A DNA stretch of 64,000 nucleotides. It comes from Oscillospiraceae bacterium (lineage in GTDB: Bacteria > Bacillota > Clostridia > Oscillospirales > Ruminococcaceae). Of this stretch, positions 52,294 to 60,451 are shown piece after piece. A program made the translations under genes and the position numbers. The stretch is taken from the NCBI GenBank assembly GCA_028689635.1, contig JAQVCU010000002.1:20570-84569 (forward strand), written 5' to 3'. The notes beneath the pieces were generated by a model. The model did not search any database and was not told the DNA's origin. It worked only from the letters and a program-made list of their open reading frames with translations. Within the stretch, counting starts at the first letter, position 1. The number at the start of each line of letters is the position of its first letter.

Positions 52294-53163
52294 TCATTCA
52301 AAGGAAATGCCGCTGAATTTGCCGAAAGCGGCCATACTGGTGCGGATGGAATCCAGCTCATCCAGCTGGGTGTGATCCTGCTCCAGAAGCATATACTGCA
52401 AATGGGGGGCCTTCTGAGCGGCGTTGATGATGTTCTGAATGGGCAGCACGCCGGTGCCGATCTCGGTAAAGCACAGAGGGTTTTTGGTGGCGCCGAAAAC
52501 CGCGTGGCTGATGTTGGCGCCGGGGTTGATGATGCCGTTGTACATGCAGATGGGCTGAGGCGCCTCTTTCGGGAAGTCCTTTTGATGGAGCAGCACCAGG
52601 CGGTCGCTGTATTTTTCGATCATCTTGACCGGATCGTAGCCGCCGCGGGTGATCCAGTAGGTGTCCATCTCCACAAACACAAGGTCTGGGTCGGTGTTTT
52701 CCAGGATGATCTCATAGACCGGTTTATCCCCAAATTTCTGGAATTCCTGGTAATGGTTGTGATAATAGTATTTCATGCCCCGCTCTTTGCACAGCTGTCC
52801 CACCTTGTTGAACAGTTCGCAGCGGCGCAGGACGAAATCCAGGTCGTTGTAGGGGAAAAACTCGATGTCGCAGCCGATCTGGGGGTTGCCCAGCTCCTGA
52901 TGGTAATCCAACACGGCGGTGAGACGGTCGGGGTCCAGAGGGTTGATGTGGCAGCCGACGATGGACATCCCCAGGTCGTCAAGGGCCTTTTTCATCTCTT
53001 TGGCGGAAAGGCCGAAGCCTACGCCGTCGTCTACCGAGGCGTTGTGATTGGCCGCCTCCACATATTTGTAGCCTGCCTGGGCTACCTTGGCCAGAGTGCC
53101 GAAGGGATCTTTTTTGAGGGATTCGCGGACAGAATAGAGCTGGATACCGATCTTAAGAGCCAC
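52294..53163 (-). CDS. Sugar phosphate isomerase/epimerase (xylose isomerase-like TIM barrel)
   Basis: This 289-residue protein is of the AP-endonuclease-2/xylose isomerase-like TIM-barrel family. The start is GTG (VALKIGIQLYSVRESL) with AAAGGATG upstream. Metal-binding residues appear in the FVEMDTYWI and YYYHNHYQEF segments and in EIGTGVLP. Such proteins isomerise or epimerise sugars or inositols in catabolic pathways. It stands alone. A catabolite-response-like site lies upstream. Confidence 0.85.
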   Translation of the reverse strand: MALKIGIQLYSVRESLKKDPFGTLAKVAQAGYKYVEAANHNASVDDGVGFGLSAKEMKKALDDLGMSIVGCHINPLDPDRLTAVLDYHQELGNPQIGCDIEFFPYNDLDFVLRRCELFNKVGQLCKERGMKYYYHNHYQEFQKFGDKPVYEIILENTDPDLVFVEMDTYWITRGGYDPVKMIEKYSDRLVLLHQKDFPKEAPQPICMYNGIINPGANISHAVFGATKNPLCFTEIGTGVLPIQNIINAAQKAPHLQYMLLEQDHTQLDELDSIRTSMAAFGKFSGISFE

Positions 53164-53189
53164 AAAACAACATCCTTTCCAAAAAACAT

Positions 53190-53245
53190 TTTTCGGGGCA
53201 AAGCGCTTGCCCCGGGCCGGGCCGCCGCTTTGGCGGCCCGGCGGC
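53190..53245 (-). promoter_or_regulatory. Two strong hairpins in the leader of the isomerase gene
   Basis: On the minus strand GCCGGGCCGCC pairs with GGCGGCCCGGC, and then CGGGGCAA pairs with TTGCCCCG. They sit just before the ribosome binding site, so read-through or translation could be affected. Confidence 0.6.
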
Positions 53246-53285
53246 AGACGCACACAAGAAACTGTATTCCCAGTATAACAAGAAT

Positions 53286-53299
53286 TGAAAACGATTACG
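53286..53299. promoter_or_regulatory. cre-like site upstream of the isomerase gene
   Basis: TGAAAACGATTACG matches the catabolite-responsive element TGWNANCGNTNWCA in 13 of 14 positions. CcpA or another LacI-family protein may bind here. Confidence 0.5.
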
Positions 53300-53374
53300 A
53301 TGCCCATAATGAACAAAAAGCAAAAGAAAAACTTAGAGGATATGACAGGCCAAAAGAGGGTCGAACGATCCTCC

Positions 53375-53402
53375 TTTTTGGGATCCGGCCGGATCCCAAA
53401 AA
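53375..53402. repeat. Perfect 28-bp palindrome
   Basis: TTTTTGGGATCC, then GGCC, then GGATCCCAAAAA: each half is the exact complement of the other. T is on the 5' side and A on the 3' side, the wrong way round for a terminator on either strand. Confidence 0.85.
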
Positions 53403-53542
53403 GAGTGGGCCCGGCCGGCGCTGGCCAAGGATTTTAGAGCAAACCCCGGAAAAAGCGGAGGATTCCTGCGGGAGCAGGGGGGTAACCTCGCCAAATCGCG
53501 GACAGACAGCGGTTTCTGCAGGGCAATCCCGAAAAAAACAGT

Positions 53543-53573
53543 TTGACCATGCACCCGGGGAAAGGGGTATAAT
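53543..53573 (+). promoter_or_regulatory. Probable promoter of the Eis-like gene
   Basis: TTGACC and TATAAT with a 19-base spacer. The -35 alternatives are weaker. The start of transcription would fall near 53580. Confidence 0.55.
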
Positions 53574-53583
53574 AAAGAGGTAG

Positions 53584-53630
53584 AAAAAAGCCAATCGGGG
53601 CTCTCCCAAAGGAATTGCTTTTTTGTTAGC
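53584..53630 (+). terminator. Terminator-like hairpin in the Eis-like gene leader
   Basis: AAAAAAGC pairs with GCTTTTTT, extended by a few inner pairs, and is followed by GTT. It begins almost at the predicted transcript start, so most transcripts could end after about 45 bases. Confidence 0.5.
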
Positions 53631-53707
53631 GCGCTGCGGCAGAGCGGCGGCCGATGGGAAACAACCCTTCCGAGCGGGGCCCGGAACAAAATGAAAGAGG
53701 AGTTTTT

Positions 53708-54931
53708 ATGACAAAAAGTACCATTCGAGAGCGGCTTGCCATCAAACCGCTGGAAATGGAGCATCTGGCACAGTTTAACGATCTGCTGCGTTATGCTTTC
53801 CAGGTGACGAATCAGGAATTGAGCGAGATCGGCTGGGAGGAGGACGAGATCCGGCAGGCCAAATCCCCGGTGCTGAAAAAGGCGGACGTCCTGGGCTGGT
53901 TCGACGGCGATAAGCTGGCGTCTCAGATCGCGGTCTATCCCATGAAGGTCAACGTCCACGGGAAGATCTATTCCATGGGCGGGGTCACAGGGGTGGCAAC
54001 CTACCCGGAATACGCGGCCATGGGCCTCATGCACGACCTGATGATGCAGGCGCTGGAGGATATGCGCCGCCGTGGCCAGAGCATCTCCTTCCTGTATCCC
54101 TATTCCATCCCCTTCTACCGCAAAAAGGGATGGGAGATCGTATCGGATAAAATGACCTTTACCATCAAGGACACCCAGCTGCCCAAGCGCGTGGAAGTGC
54201 CCGGCATGGTGGAAAGGGTCCCCCAGGATCATGAGGATTTTAAAAAGCTTTACAGCGAATTTTCGGCCCAGCGCCACGGCGCCCTTCAGCGGGACGACCT
54301 GGCCTGGGAGGAATACTGGCGCTGGGATGTGGACGACATGATCGTCGCCATCTACTACGATGGGGAGCATCGCCCCACCGGCTATGTGGTCTATCTTTTG
54401 GAAAACGACACCTTCAAGATCAAAGAGATCGTCTACCTCAACCAGGAGGCGCGCCATGGGATCTGGAACTATATCAGCGCCCATTTTTCTATGGTCGACA
54501 GCGTAAAGGGAGATAACTTTACCGGGGAAGCCATGGCGTTTTTGCTGGAGGACAGCGAGATCAAAGAGACCATCTGCCCCTATATCATGGCGCGCATTGT
54601 GGATGTGGAGCGGTTCCTCCGCGATTTTCCCTTTGCGGCGGCGCCTGCCGGAAAGAAGATCCACCTAAAGCTGACAGACCCCATGGCAGCTTGGAACCAG
54701 GACGATTTTTCCATCGCCTGGAACGAGGACGGGGAGGCGGTATGCACCCGCGGTTCCACAGAAGGCGAGGAGGTGCGGATCGATATCCAGACCTTGACCA
54801 CCATGCTGATGAGTTACCGCCGGCCAAGCTATCTTGCCCGGATCGAGCGGCTGCACGCCGCGCCGCGCACCGTCAAGCTTTTGGAGCAGGTGATCCCCTC
54901 CGAGCAGCCCTATTTTTCCGATTACTTTTAA
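53708..54931 (+). CDS. Eis-like GNAT N-acetyltransferase with SCP2-like C-terminal domain
   Basis: This 407-residue protein has the Eis layout: a GNAT domain (residues about 1-150 with GVTGVATYPEYAAMGLMHDLM, the acetyl-CoA loop), a second GNAT-like part, and a C-terminal SCP2-like domain (about 300-407). It ends in a Phe, as Eis proteins do, where the C-terminal carboxylate takes part in catalysis. Eis enzymes acetylate amines, including aminoglycosides in mycobacteria; the substrate here is unknown. AAAGAGGAG precedes the ATG. A promoter and hairpin lie upstream. Confidence 0.85.
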   Translation: MTKSTIRERLAIKPLEMEHLAQFNDLLRYAFQVTNQELSEIGWEEDEIRQAKSPVLKKADVLGWFDGDKLASQIAVYPMKVNVHGKIYSMGGVTGVATYPEYAAMGLMHDLMMQALEDMRRRGQSISFLYPYSIPFYRKKGWEIVSDKMTFTIKDTQLPKRVEVPGMVERVPQDHEDFKKLYSEFSAQRHGALQRDDLAWEEYWRWDVDDMIVAIYYDGEHRPTGYVVYLLENDTFKIKEIVYLNQEARHGIWNYISAHFSMVDSVKGDNFTGEAMAFLLEDSEIKETICPYIMARIVDVERFLRDFPFAAAPAGKKIHLKLTDPMAAWNQDDFSIAWNEDGEAVCTRGSTEGEEVRIDIQTLTTMLMSYRRPSYLARIERLHAAPRTVKLLEQVIPSEQPYFSDYF

Positions 54932-54949
54932 TAGACGGGGCATCTCCGC

Positions 54950-54995
54950 AAAAAGCCGCCCGCAGGATGGGATCCATCCTGCGGGCGGTTTTTCT
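54950..54995 (+). terminator. Intrinsic terminator after the Eis-like gene
   Basis: GCCGCCCGCAGGATG pairs with CATCCTGCGGGCGG(T) and is followed by TTTTTCTTTTTG. Confidence 0.95.
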
Positions 54996-55004
54996 TTTTG
55001 CGGG

Positions 55005-55217
55005 TTACCCCTCTTTTGTGGAGGGATCGATCAGCAGCTGCACCCGCCCCACCTGGCCGTCCTCCAACATCACCTTGATGCCGTGGGGATGGGTGGGGCT
55101 GTTTGTCAGGATGCGCCTGACCCTGCCCCGGGTGAGTTTCCCGGTAGGCTGATCCTTTTTGAGGACGATATCCACCAGGGCGCCGGGGCGGATATCAGCG
55201 CGGCGTTTTCCATCCAT
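55005..55217 (-). CDS. YwbE family protein
   Basis: This 70-residue protein is of the YwbE/DUF2196 family: it begins MDGKRRADIRPGALVDIVLK, continues TGKLTRGRVRRILTNS, and has a glycine-rich SPTHPHGIKVML segment. Such proteins are small and have no known function. It overlaps the MmcQ/YjbR gene by 23 bases on the same strand. The gene converges with the Eis-like gene and may share its terminator region. Confidence 0.9.
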   Translation of the reverse strand: MDGKRRADIRPGALVDIVLKKDQPTGKLTRGRVRRILTNSPTHPHGIKVMLEDGQVGRVQLLIDPSTKEG

Positions 55218-55581
55218 GGGGCGCTTCCTTTCCGGGGTGGTTTTTCCGGCCGGCGCCGGGGAGGGTCAGCTCCCAGCTGCGGCGGATCAGCCCCTTTAAC
55301 GTTTCCTCGGCGGTGACGGCGGGATCCGCCGTCACCCAGTGGGCTTTGTTCATATGGTAGGCGGGCAGAATGCCGGGACAGGCGCGGCGGAGAAAATCCC
55401 CTTCCGCCGGCTCGCATTTCAGATTGATCAAAAGCTTGCCCAGCCGTTCGTAGGCCAGGGCGAAGATCTTCTGCCCCTCCCGGTGGCGCAGGGCCGTCCA
55501 GTTGAGGTCATCGAAGGGGTAATCTTCGTAAGCGCCCGGCAGGGTAAGGCAGTAGGCGATCCATTTGGCGCGCTCTTCCAT
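55195..55581 (-). CDS. MmcQ/YjbR family DNA-binding-like protein
   Basis: This protein of 128 residues is in the MmcQ/YjbR family (DUF419). The start MEERAKWIAYCLTLPGAYEDYPF and WTALRH, FALAYERLGKLLINLKC are typical. The fold resembles the double-wing DNA-binding CyaY-like family, but no role is established. I start at MEER after AAAGGAG (a longer frame would start upstream in the M24 peptidase gene). Ends in a Lys/Pro-rich tail that overlaps ywbE. Confidence 0.88.
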   Translation of the reverse strand: MEERAKWIAYCLTLPGAYEDYPFDDLNWTALRHREGQKIFALAYERLGKLLINLKCEPAEGDFLRRACPGILPAYHMNKAHWVTADPAVTAEETLKGLIRRSWELTLPGAGRKNHPGKEAPHGWKTPR

Positions 55582-55606
55582 GGAAAGGCTCCTTTCCCGC
55601 GGAGGG

Positions 55607-56689
55607 TCACTCCACGATCTGCAGCTCCTTGGGGTAGGCATTGAGGTTTTCGCAGCCGTTTTCGGTGACGAGGACCAGGTCCTCGATGCGCACGCCAACG
55701 GAGCCGGGCAGATAGATGCCGGGCTCGATGGAGAAGATCATGCCGGGGACGATCTCGATTTCGCAGCGCGGGCCGATATCCGGAAACTCATGGACGTCGA
55801 TGCCGATGTTGTGCCCGGTGCGATGGGTAAAATATTCGCCGTAGCCCGCTTTTTCGATGACGGCGCGGGCGGCGCAATCCACGTCGCAGCAGCGCACGCC
55901 GGGGCGCACCGCCGCGATGCCCGCCAGATTTGCCTCCAGCACGATCTGATAGATCTTTCGCTGCAGATCCCCGGCGGAGCGGTAGGCCACGGTGCGGGTC
56001 ATGTCGCAGTTGTAGCCGTCTACGCTTTTGCCGATGTCGAAGAGCACGTTGTCCCCGGGCTGCAGGCGGGTGTCATCCGGGCCGTGATGGGGCTCGGCGC
56101 AGTGGGCGCCATAGGCGACGATGGGGGTGTTGCGCAGGTTTTTGACATGAAGCTTGGCATAGGCCTCGGTGGTGGCGCGGCTGAGCTCCAACTCGGTCAA
56201 TTCGGGGGAGATCATGCCGATGGCCATGGCTACGGCCTGGTCGTTGATGCGGGAGGCGCGGCGCATGAGCTCCTGCTCCTCCTGATCCTTGACCATGCGC
56301 ACCAGATCCACCACCGGCGAGCCGTTGACCATGACGGTATCCGGCACCCTGGGCATAAGGTCGATGAAAAAATGGGAAGGCCAGGTTTTATCCACGCCCA
56401 GCTTTCCGGGGCGGATATAGCGGGCCAGAAGGGCCATGGGGTCGTCGCTGTCGCTGTACAGCACCGTTTCGGAGCCGCATACCTCCGGGATGGCAAAGAG
56501 GGTGTTGAGGAAGGTAACAGAGCGGCCTTCCCCGGTGATGTACACCGCCATAAAACGTTCGCCCGGGTCGATGCGGCGGCCGGTGAGATAAAACAGGGAG
56601 GACATGGAGGTCACCAACAGCTGGCTAAGGCCCTGGCGGTTCATCTCCTGCGCAATGCGCCCGACGCGGCTTTGATTGATAGAGGTCAT
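55607..56689 (-). CDS. M24-family metallopeptidase (Xaa-Pro aminopeptidase-like)
   Basis: This 360-residue protein has a creatinase-like N-terminal domain (residues 1-130) and a pita-bread C-terminal domain. The five metal ligands are visible: Asp in LFDIGKSVDG, Asp in NCDMTRT, His in THRTGHNIG, Glu in FSIEPGIY and Glu in VRIEDLVLV. It should remove N-terminal residues ahead of proline. It lies 25 bases upstream of the MmcQ/YjbR gene on the same strand; operon membership is possible. Confidence 0.92.
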   Translation of the reverse strand: MTSINQSRVGRIAQEMNRQGLSQLLVTSMSSLFYLTGRRIDPGERFMAVYITGEGRSVTFLNTLFAIPEVCGSETVLYSDSDDPMALLARYIRPGKLGVDKTWPSHFFIDLMPRVPDTVMVNGSPVVDLVRMVKDQEEQELMRRASRINDQAVAMAIGMISPELTELELSRATTEAYAKLHVKNLRNTPIVAYGAHCAEPHHGPDDTRLQPGDNVLFDIGKSVDGYNCDMTRTVAYRSAGDLQRKIYQIVLEANLAGIAAVRPGVRCCDVDCAARAVIEKAGYGEYFTHRTGHNIGIDVHEFPDIGPRCEIEIVPGMIFSIEPGIYLPGSVGVRIEDLVLVTENGCENLNAYPKELQIVE

Positions 56690-56762
56690 GAAGTTCGCTT
56701 CCTTTCCGTAATACTTCCCTTATTTTACTGCGAAAAAGAGCCAGATGCAACGCGGCGGGGGA

Positions 56763-57635
56763 TCATTCGCTTTTTTCCCCCACGGTAAAGGTGGAAAAGC
56801 CCTCGCCGTGCACTTCGTTGGATTCCAGCACCACCAGGAAGGAGGAGGGATCCGCCTCCTTGACCGCCTTTTGCACCTCGTACATCTGCTTGTTGTTGCA
56901 GGCGCACATGACGACGCCTTTTTGATCCCCCTGGTAGCCGCCTTCTGCCCGCAGCACCGTGGCGCCGCGGGAGCAGCAGCGGTCGATGGCCTCGATGACC
57001 TCCCGGGGGTGTTCGGTCACGGTGAGGGAGAGCTTGCCGGCGTTGCTGCCATACATAATGCGGTCGATGACGGCAGACATGAGAAAGCTGATGATAATGC
57101 CGTAGATCAGGCCGTTCATATCCTTAAAAATAATGCCGCTTGCAACCACCACCGAGACGTCGATCACAAAGGTGATCTTCCCCATGGAGAGGTGGGGCCG
57201 CAGGGCCTTGACGGACATGATGATAAAATCGCTGCCGCCGGTGGAGGAGTTTTGCATGTAGATGATGGCGTAGCCCAAGCCGGAAAATGCGCCGGTGCAC
57301 AGGGCGGCCAGCATCCGGTCGCCGCTGTAAAGGGGGAACAGGGGCGCCACACAGTCGATGATCAGGGAGGAGATCAGGGTGCAGCGCACCGAGCGAAGGA
57401 AAAAGCCCTTCCCCAAAAGGCGATAGGAAAAAATGGCCACCGGGATGTTGAGGATCACGGTGGAAAGGCCGATGGGAAAGCCCCACAGCCGGTAGAAAAT
57501 CAGGGCGATGCCGGAAAAACCCGTCATGGGAAATTGGGCAGCTACGGCAAAATTATAGACGCCAATGGCCACAAAAACGCTGCCGAGGATCTCCATGGCG
57601 ACATTTTTGGCCCAGGAAAACCTGTTGTGATTCAT
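56763..57635 (-). CDS. YitT family membrane protein, second copy
   Basis: This 290-residue protein is a homologue of the YitT protein at 28.7 kb, with five to six membrane helices, an SSTGGSDFIIMSVKAL loop, and a C-terminal DUF2179 domain (KLSLTVTEHPREVIEAIDR). It is more divergent in the first helix. I start at MNHNRFSWAKN after GAAGGATAAACAG. Function unknown. It lies between the M24 peptidase and the zinc transporter genes. Confidence 0.88.
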   Translation of the reverse strand: MNHNRFSWAKNVAMEILGSVFVAIGVYNFAVAAQFPMTGFSGIALIFYRLWGFPIGLSTVILNIPVAIFSYRLLGKGFFLRSVRCTLISSLIIDCVAPLFPLYSGDRMLAALCTGAFSGLGYAIIYMQNSSTGGSDFIIMSVKALRPHLSMGKITFVIDVSVVVASGIIFKDMNGLIYGIIISFLMSAVIDRIMYGSNAGKLSLTVTEHPREVIEAIDRCCSRGATVLRAEGGYQGDQKGVVMCACNNKQMYEVQKAVKEADPSSFLVVLESNEVHGEGFSTFTVGEKSE

Positions 57636-57666
57636 CTGTTTATCCTTCTTTCTTGCGCGCTTGCGC

Positions 57667-57709
57667 AAAAAAGCCGAGGCGCATCATAAAAGTATGATAG
57701 GCCAAGGCT
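57667..57709 (-). terminator. Intrinsic terminator of the ZIP transporter gene
   Basis: On the minus strand AGCC..GGC..ATCAT pairs with ATGAT..GCC..GGCT around ACTTTT, followed by TTTTTT. The stem has two small internal loops. Confidence 0.75.
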
Positions 57710-57788
57710 CTTTTACGCTGTCTATTCTACTCCGGGCACTTTGGACTGTCAACCCCCGGGGCCGGACAAAAGCTTTGCGGGCGAGGGA

Positions 57789-58583
57789 TTACCCCAGGGA
57801 GATGTCCAGCACCATCATGACCAGAAAACCCAGCATGACGCTGACGGTACCGGTGTGGGAATGCTCGCCCAAATGCGCTTCCGGGATCAGCTCCTCCACC
57901 ACCACATAGATCATGGCGCCGGCGGCAAAGGCCAGCAGCCAGGGCATGAACCCCACGACCGAAGAAGCCAGCAATGCGCCGATAACGCCGGCCACCGGCT
58001 CCACCGCCCCGGAGAGGGCGCCGTAAACAAACGAGCGGGTACGGGATATCCCCTCCCGGCGCAGGGGCAGGGAGATGGCCGCCCCCTCGGGGAAATTCTG
58101 AAGGGCCATGCCCAGGGAGAGGGCCACGGCCCCGGCCAGGGAAACCGCCCCGCCCCCCTTTCCCGCCAGGGCAAAGGCAAGGCCCACGGCCATCCCCTCG
58201 GGGATATTGTGCAGGGTGACGGCCAACACCAGCATGGTGGTGCGCTTCCAATGGCAGGAAAGGCCTTCCGGTTCCTCCGACCCGGCATGGAGATGGGGAA
58301 GCAGGCGGTCCAGCAGCATGAGGAACAGCCCTCCCAGGGCAAAGCCGCCCGCGGCGGGCAGCCACCCGGCCATGCCTTGCTCCTGGGCCATTTCCACGGC
58401 GGGGATCAGCAGGGACCACACCGAGGCGGCGATCATCACCCCGGCGGCAAAGCCGAGAAATGCGCGCTGAAAATCCGCAGGGACGGAATCCCGCACAAAA
58501 AAGACCATGGCGGCGCCCAGGGCCGTAGCCAAAAAGGTAAACCCGGTGCCGATGAGGACCAAAGTCATGGAAGAAATTTCCAT
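57789..58583 (-). CDS. ZIP-family metal transporter
   Basis: This 264-residue membrane protein imports zinc, iron or a similar metal. The ZIP motifs are HNIPEGMAVGLAFAL in helix 4 and LQNFPEGAAISLPL in helix 5, with the His-rich loop around LLDRLLPHLHAG. I start at MEISSMTLVLIG after GGGAGGTG; the longer frame begins upstream with no ribosome binding site. It has no neighbour in the same pathway. The C-terminus ends in MLGFLVMMVLDISLG, typical. Confidence 0.92.
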   Translation of the reverse strand: MEISSMTLVLIGTGFTFLATALGAAMVFFVRDSVPADFQRAFLGFAAGVMIAASVWSLLIPAVEMAQEQGMAGWLPAAGGFALGGLFLMLLDRLLPHLHAGSEEPEGLSCHWKRTTMLVLAVTLHNIPEGMAVGLAFALAGKGGGAVSLAGAVALSLGMALQNFPEGAAISLPLRREGISRTRSFVYGALSGAVEPVAGVIGALLASSVVGFMPWLLAFAAGAMIYVVVEELIPEAHLGEHSHTGTVSVMLGFLVMMVLDISLG

Positions 58584-58675
58584 AGGGAAAAACACCTCCC
58601 GCCGGTAGAACGGCTTCATTGATGCTTTCATTATACCGCCGGATCAGGATCCGTTCAAGGGGCCCGGCGGCAGAG

Positions 58676-59245
58676 TCAAAGCTCCGGGAAGGGGATAACG
58701 GGGGAGGGGGAATCGGGATGCTCTGCGATGATCTTTTCCATCCAGACCATATCGTACCAACGGCCGAATTTATAGCCGCACTGGTGGAAATGCCCGACGG
58801 TCTGGTAGCCCAGCTTTTGATGGAAAGCGACGCTGCCCAGGGTAAGGTAAGGGTCGTCCCCCCGGGGGAGGGCGATGCAGGCGTTGAGGTTTAAAATGCC
58901 CTGCCGCCGCAGCAGATCCTCCATGGCGTCATACAGCACACGGCCGATCCCCTTGCCGCGGCAGCTTTGATCCAGATAGATGGAGACTTCCGCCGCCCAG
59001 CCGTAGGCCTCCCGGGGATGGAAGGGGGAAGCGTAGGCGTAGCCCACCGCCGTCCCGTCCCGTTCCGCCACAAGATAGGGGTAGCGCTCCAGCGTGCGGC
59101 GGATGCGCTCGGAAAACTCCTCCTGGGTGGGGATCTCGTACTCGAAGGTGATGGCGGTGCCGGTGACATAGGGCCCGTAGATCTCCAAAAGCCGCGGGGC
59201 GTCCGCGGGGGTGGCGCTGCGCAGGGTAACGGTTTTGTCGTTCAT
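58676..59245 (-). CDS. GNAT N-acetyltransferase (phosphinothricin acetyltransferase-like)
   Basis: This protein of 189 residues has a GNAT fold: the QSCRGKGIGRVLYDAM acetyl-CoA loop, and the GTAITFEYEIPTQEEF start and VAFHQKLGYQTVGHFHQCGYKFGRW end are close to PAT/YwnH proteins. These acetylate methionine sulfone or sulfoximine-like compounds or phosphinothricin. GGGAGGGA precedes the ATG chosen; six residues upstream are in frame but have no signal. It is not in an operon. Confidence 0.88.
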   Translation of the reverse strand: MNDKTVTLRSATPADAPRLLEIYGPYVTGTAITFEYEIPTQEEFSERIRRTLERYPYLVAERDGTAVGYAYASPFHPREAYGWAAEVSIYLDQSCRGKGIGRVLYDAMEDLLRRQGILNLNACIALPRGDDPYLTLGSVAFHQKLGYQTVGHFHQCGYKFGRWYDMVWMEKIIAEHPDSPSPVIPFPEL

Positions 59246-59642
59246 CAAAGATTTCCCTCCCAAGGCTGAAAAAGATCTGTACAGTCAATGCTTTCCGGTT
59301 ATTATAGCACCTTTGGCGGCAGAAGCAAGCCCCGCCGGAAAAAAACATTTCCGGCCGCCGGAAAAAAGGCTTTTTGCGGAAAGCGGCGCCGGGCCGTCGG
59401 GCATATTTTTGAACAAAACCGCGGCGAAGGAAAAATGAATTGGTAGAAATGGTCAAAAAACGACACTTTTGGCGAGAAATTTCGTCGGGATAATTGATAA
59501 TATGCGACAACTGTGATACCATACAAACGTATACACATTAACGGGAGAATCAAGTTTTAAAAACGATATACCGTGCCGGGGAAAACAGTGGGACCGGCTG
59601 CGGAAACGGCGAAAGCCGGGGCAGGCACAGAGGAGGGAACGG
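59246..59642. other. Intergenic region between the GNAT and TetR genes
   Basis: About 400 bases without a gene. It has the GNAT leader (AT-rich at 59295-59310), a TTCCGGCCGCCGGAA near-palindrome (59348-59363), and the TetR promoter (59494-59522) with an imperfect dyad (GTGATAC...GTATACAC, 59513-59536) that could be an operator. Confidence 0.5.
59494..59522 (+). promoter_or_regulatory. Probable promoter of the TetR gene
   Basis: TTGATA and TACCAT with a 17-base spacer. The imperfect dyad over the -10 suggests autoregulation. Confidence 0.55.
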
Positions 59643-60290
59643 GTGAAACGGGAAGAGAACAATTTGATGAAAACGGCCATCCTCGACGCCGTGATCAGCT
59701 GTAAAAAGGAAGCGATGGGCAGGGAAGTGTCCCGGTCGGAGATTGCCTCCCGGGCGGGGATCTCGGAGCGCACCCTCAGCCGCTATTACCCCGATAAAGA
59801 CCTGATGGTCTATGAGGCGGCGGTGCGGTACCTGCGCAGCCGGTACGAGGCCGTTGCCGGCCAGTACCGGGCGGTAGACACTTCCGGTATGAACGGGCTG
59901 GAACGCCTGCTGCTTCTGGCGCAGATCCGGATCCAAAACTACGAAAAAGATACCGAAAGCGCGCAGATGTTTGTGCGGGCCTACATCACGGCCCTCAACA
60001 CCGCCGTGTACCACCGGCTGCCAAGCGCCGGTTTTGACGCACCGGCCAGGGAGATCGTCCTCTCCTGCATCCGGGAGGGTGTGCGGGACGGCTCCATACG
60101 CGGCGATGTTGTGCCGGTGGACGCCTATCTGATGCTTTCCTCCAACTTTAACGGCCTGGTGTTCAGGCTGATCTATATGTGCAGCATCGAATTCTCTCCG
60201 GAGGAGCACAAAAAGGAACTTCTGCTGGTGTTCCGGCAGTATCTTGAAATGCTAAAAGGGTATTTGGAGCCTCAAAACGGAAAGCGCTGA
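59643..60290 (+). CDS. TetR-family transcriptional regulator
   Basis: This 215-residue regulator has a GTG start with AGGAGG ahead. The helix-turn-helix is at residues about 28-50 (VSRSEIASRAGISERTLSRYYPDKD), close to the TetR type, and the rest is an all-helical ligand and dimer domain. It lies upstream of the cyclic-di-GMP genes by 160 bases, but the gap has an AAGGCGCCGGCCGGCGCCTT palindrome (60359-60378), so co-transcription is uncertain. Target and ligand unknown. Confidence 0.88.
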   Translation: MKREENNLMKTAILDAVISCKKEAMGREVSRSEIASRAGISERTLSRYYPDKDLMVYEAAVRYLRSRYEAVAGQYRAVDTSGMNGLERLLLLAQIRIQNYEKDTESAQMFVRAYITALNTAVYHRLPSAGFDAPAREIVLSCIREGVRDGSIRGDVVPVDAYLMLSSNFNGLVFRLIYMCSIEFSPEEHKKELLLVFRQYLEMLKGYLEPQNGKR

Positions 60291-60451
60291 GGACTGGGGG
60301 CTTTCCGCCTGGGGCTTTGTGCGGGCAAAACATGACAGTCGACAGACAGCTGTCGGATAAGGCGCCGGCCGGCGCCTTCCCGACGGGCCGATCGTTTCCA
60401 AGCGGGAAAAGGCATACTCATAAATTGCGGCAATAAGGATGGGTAGCAAAG

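Larger units (their letters stand above)
53164..53707. other. Intergenic region between the isomerase and Eis-like genes
   Basis: No credible gene in about 540 bases. Contents: isomerase leader hairpins (53190-53245), the cre-like site, an AAAAGAGG...CCTCCTTTT hairpin (53352-53379), a perfect 28-bp palindrome (53375-53402), a promoter (53543-53573), and a hairpin with a U-run (53584-53630). Confidence 0.6.

Noticed and set aside
53375-53402. Palindrome as an intrinsic terminator
   Set aside because: A and T runs are inverted relative to a terminator on both strands.
60359-60378. 20-bp palindrome AAGGCGCCGGCCGGCGCCTT as a terminator after the TetR gene
   Set aside because: No U-run follows on either side. 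It may still be a stem-loop or protein site, but nothing else supports a function.
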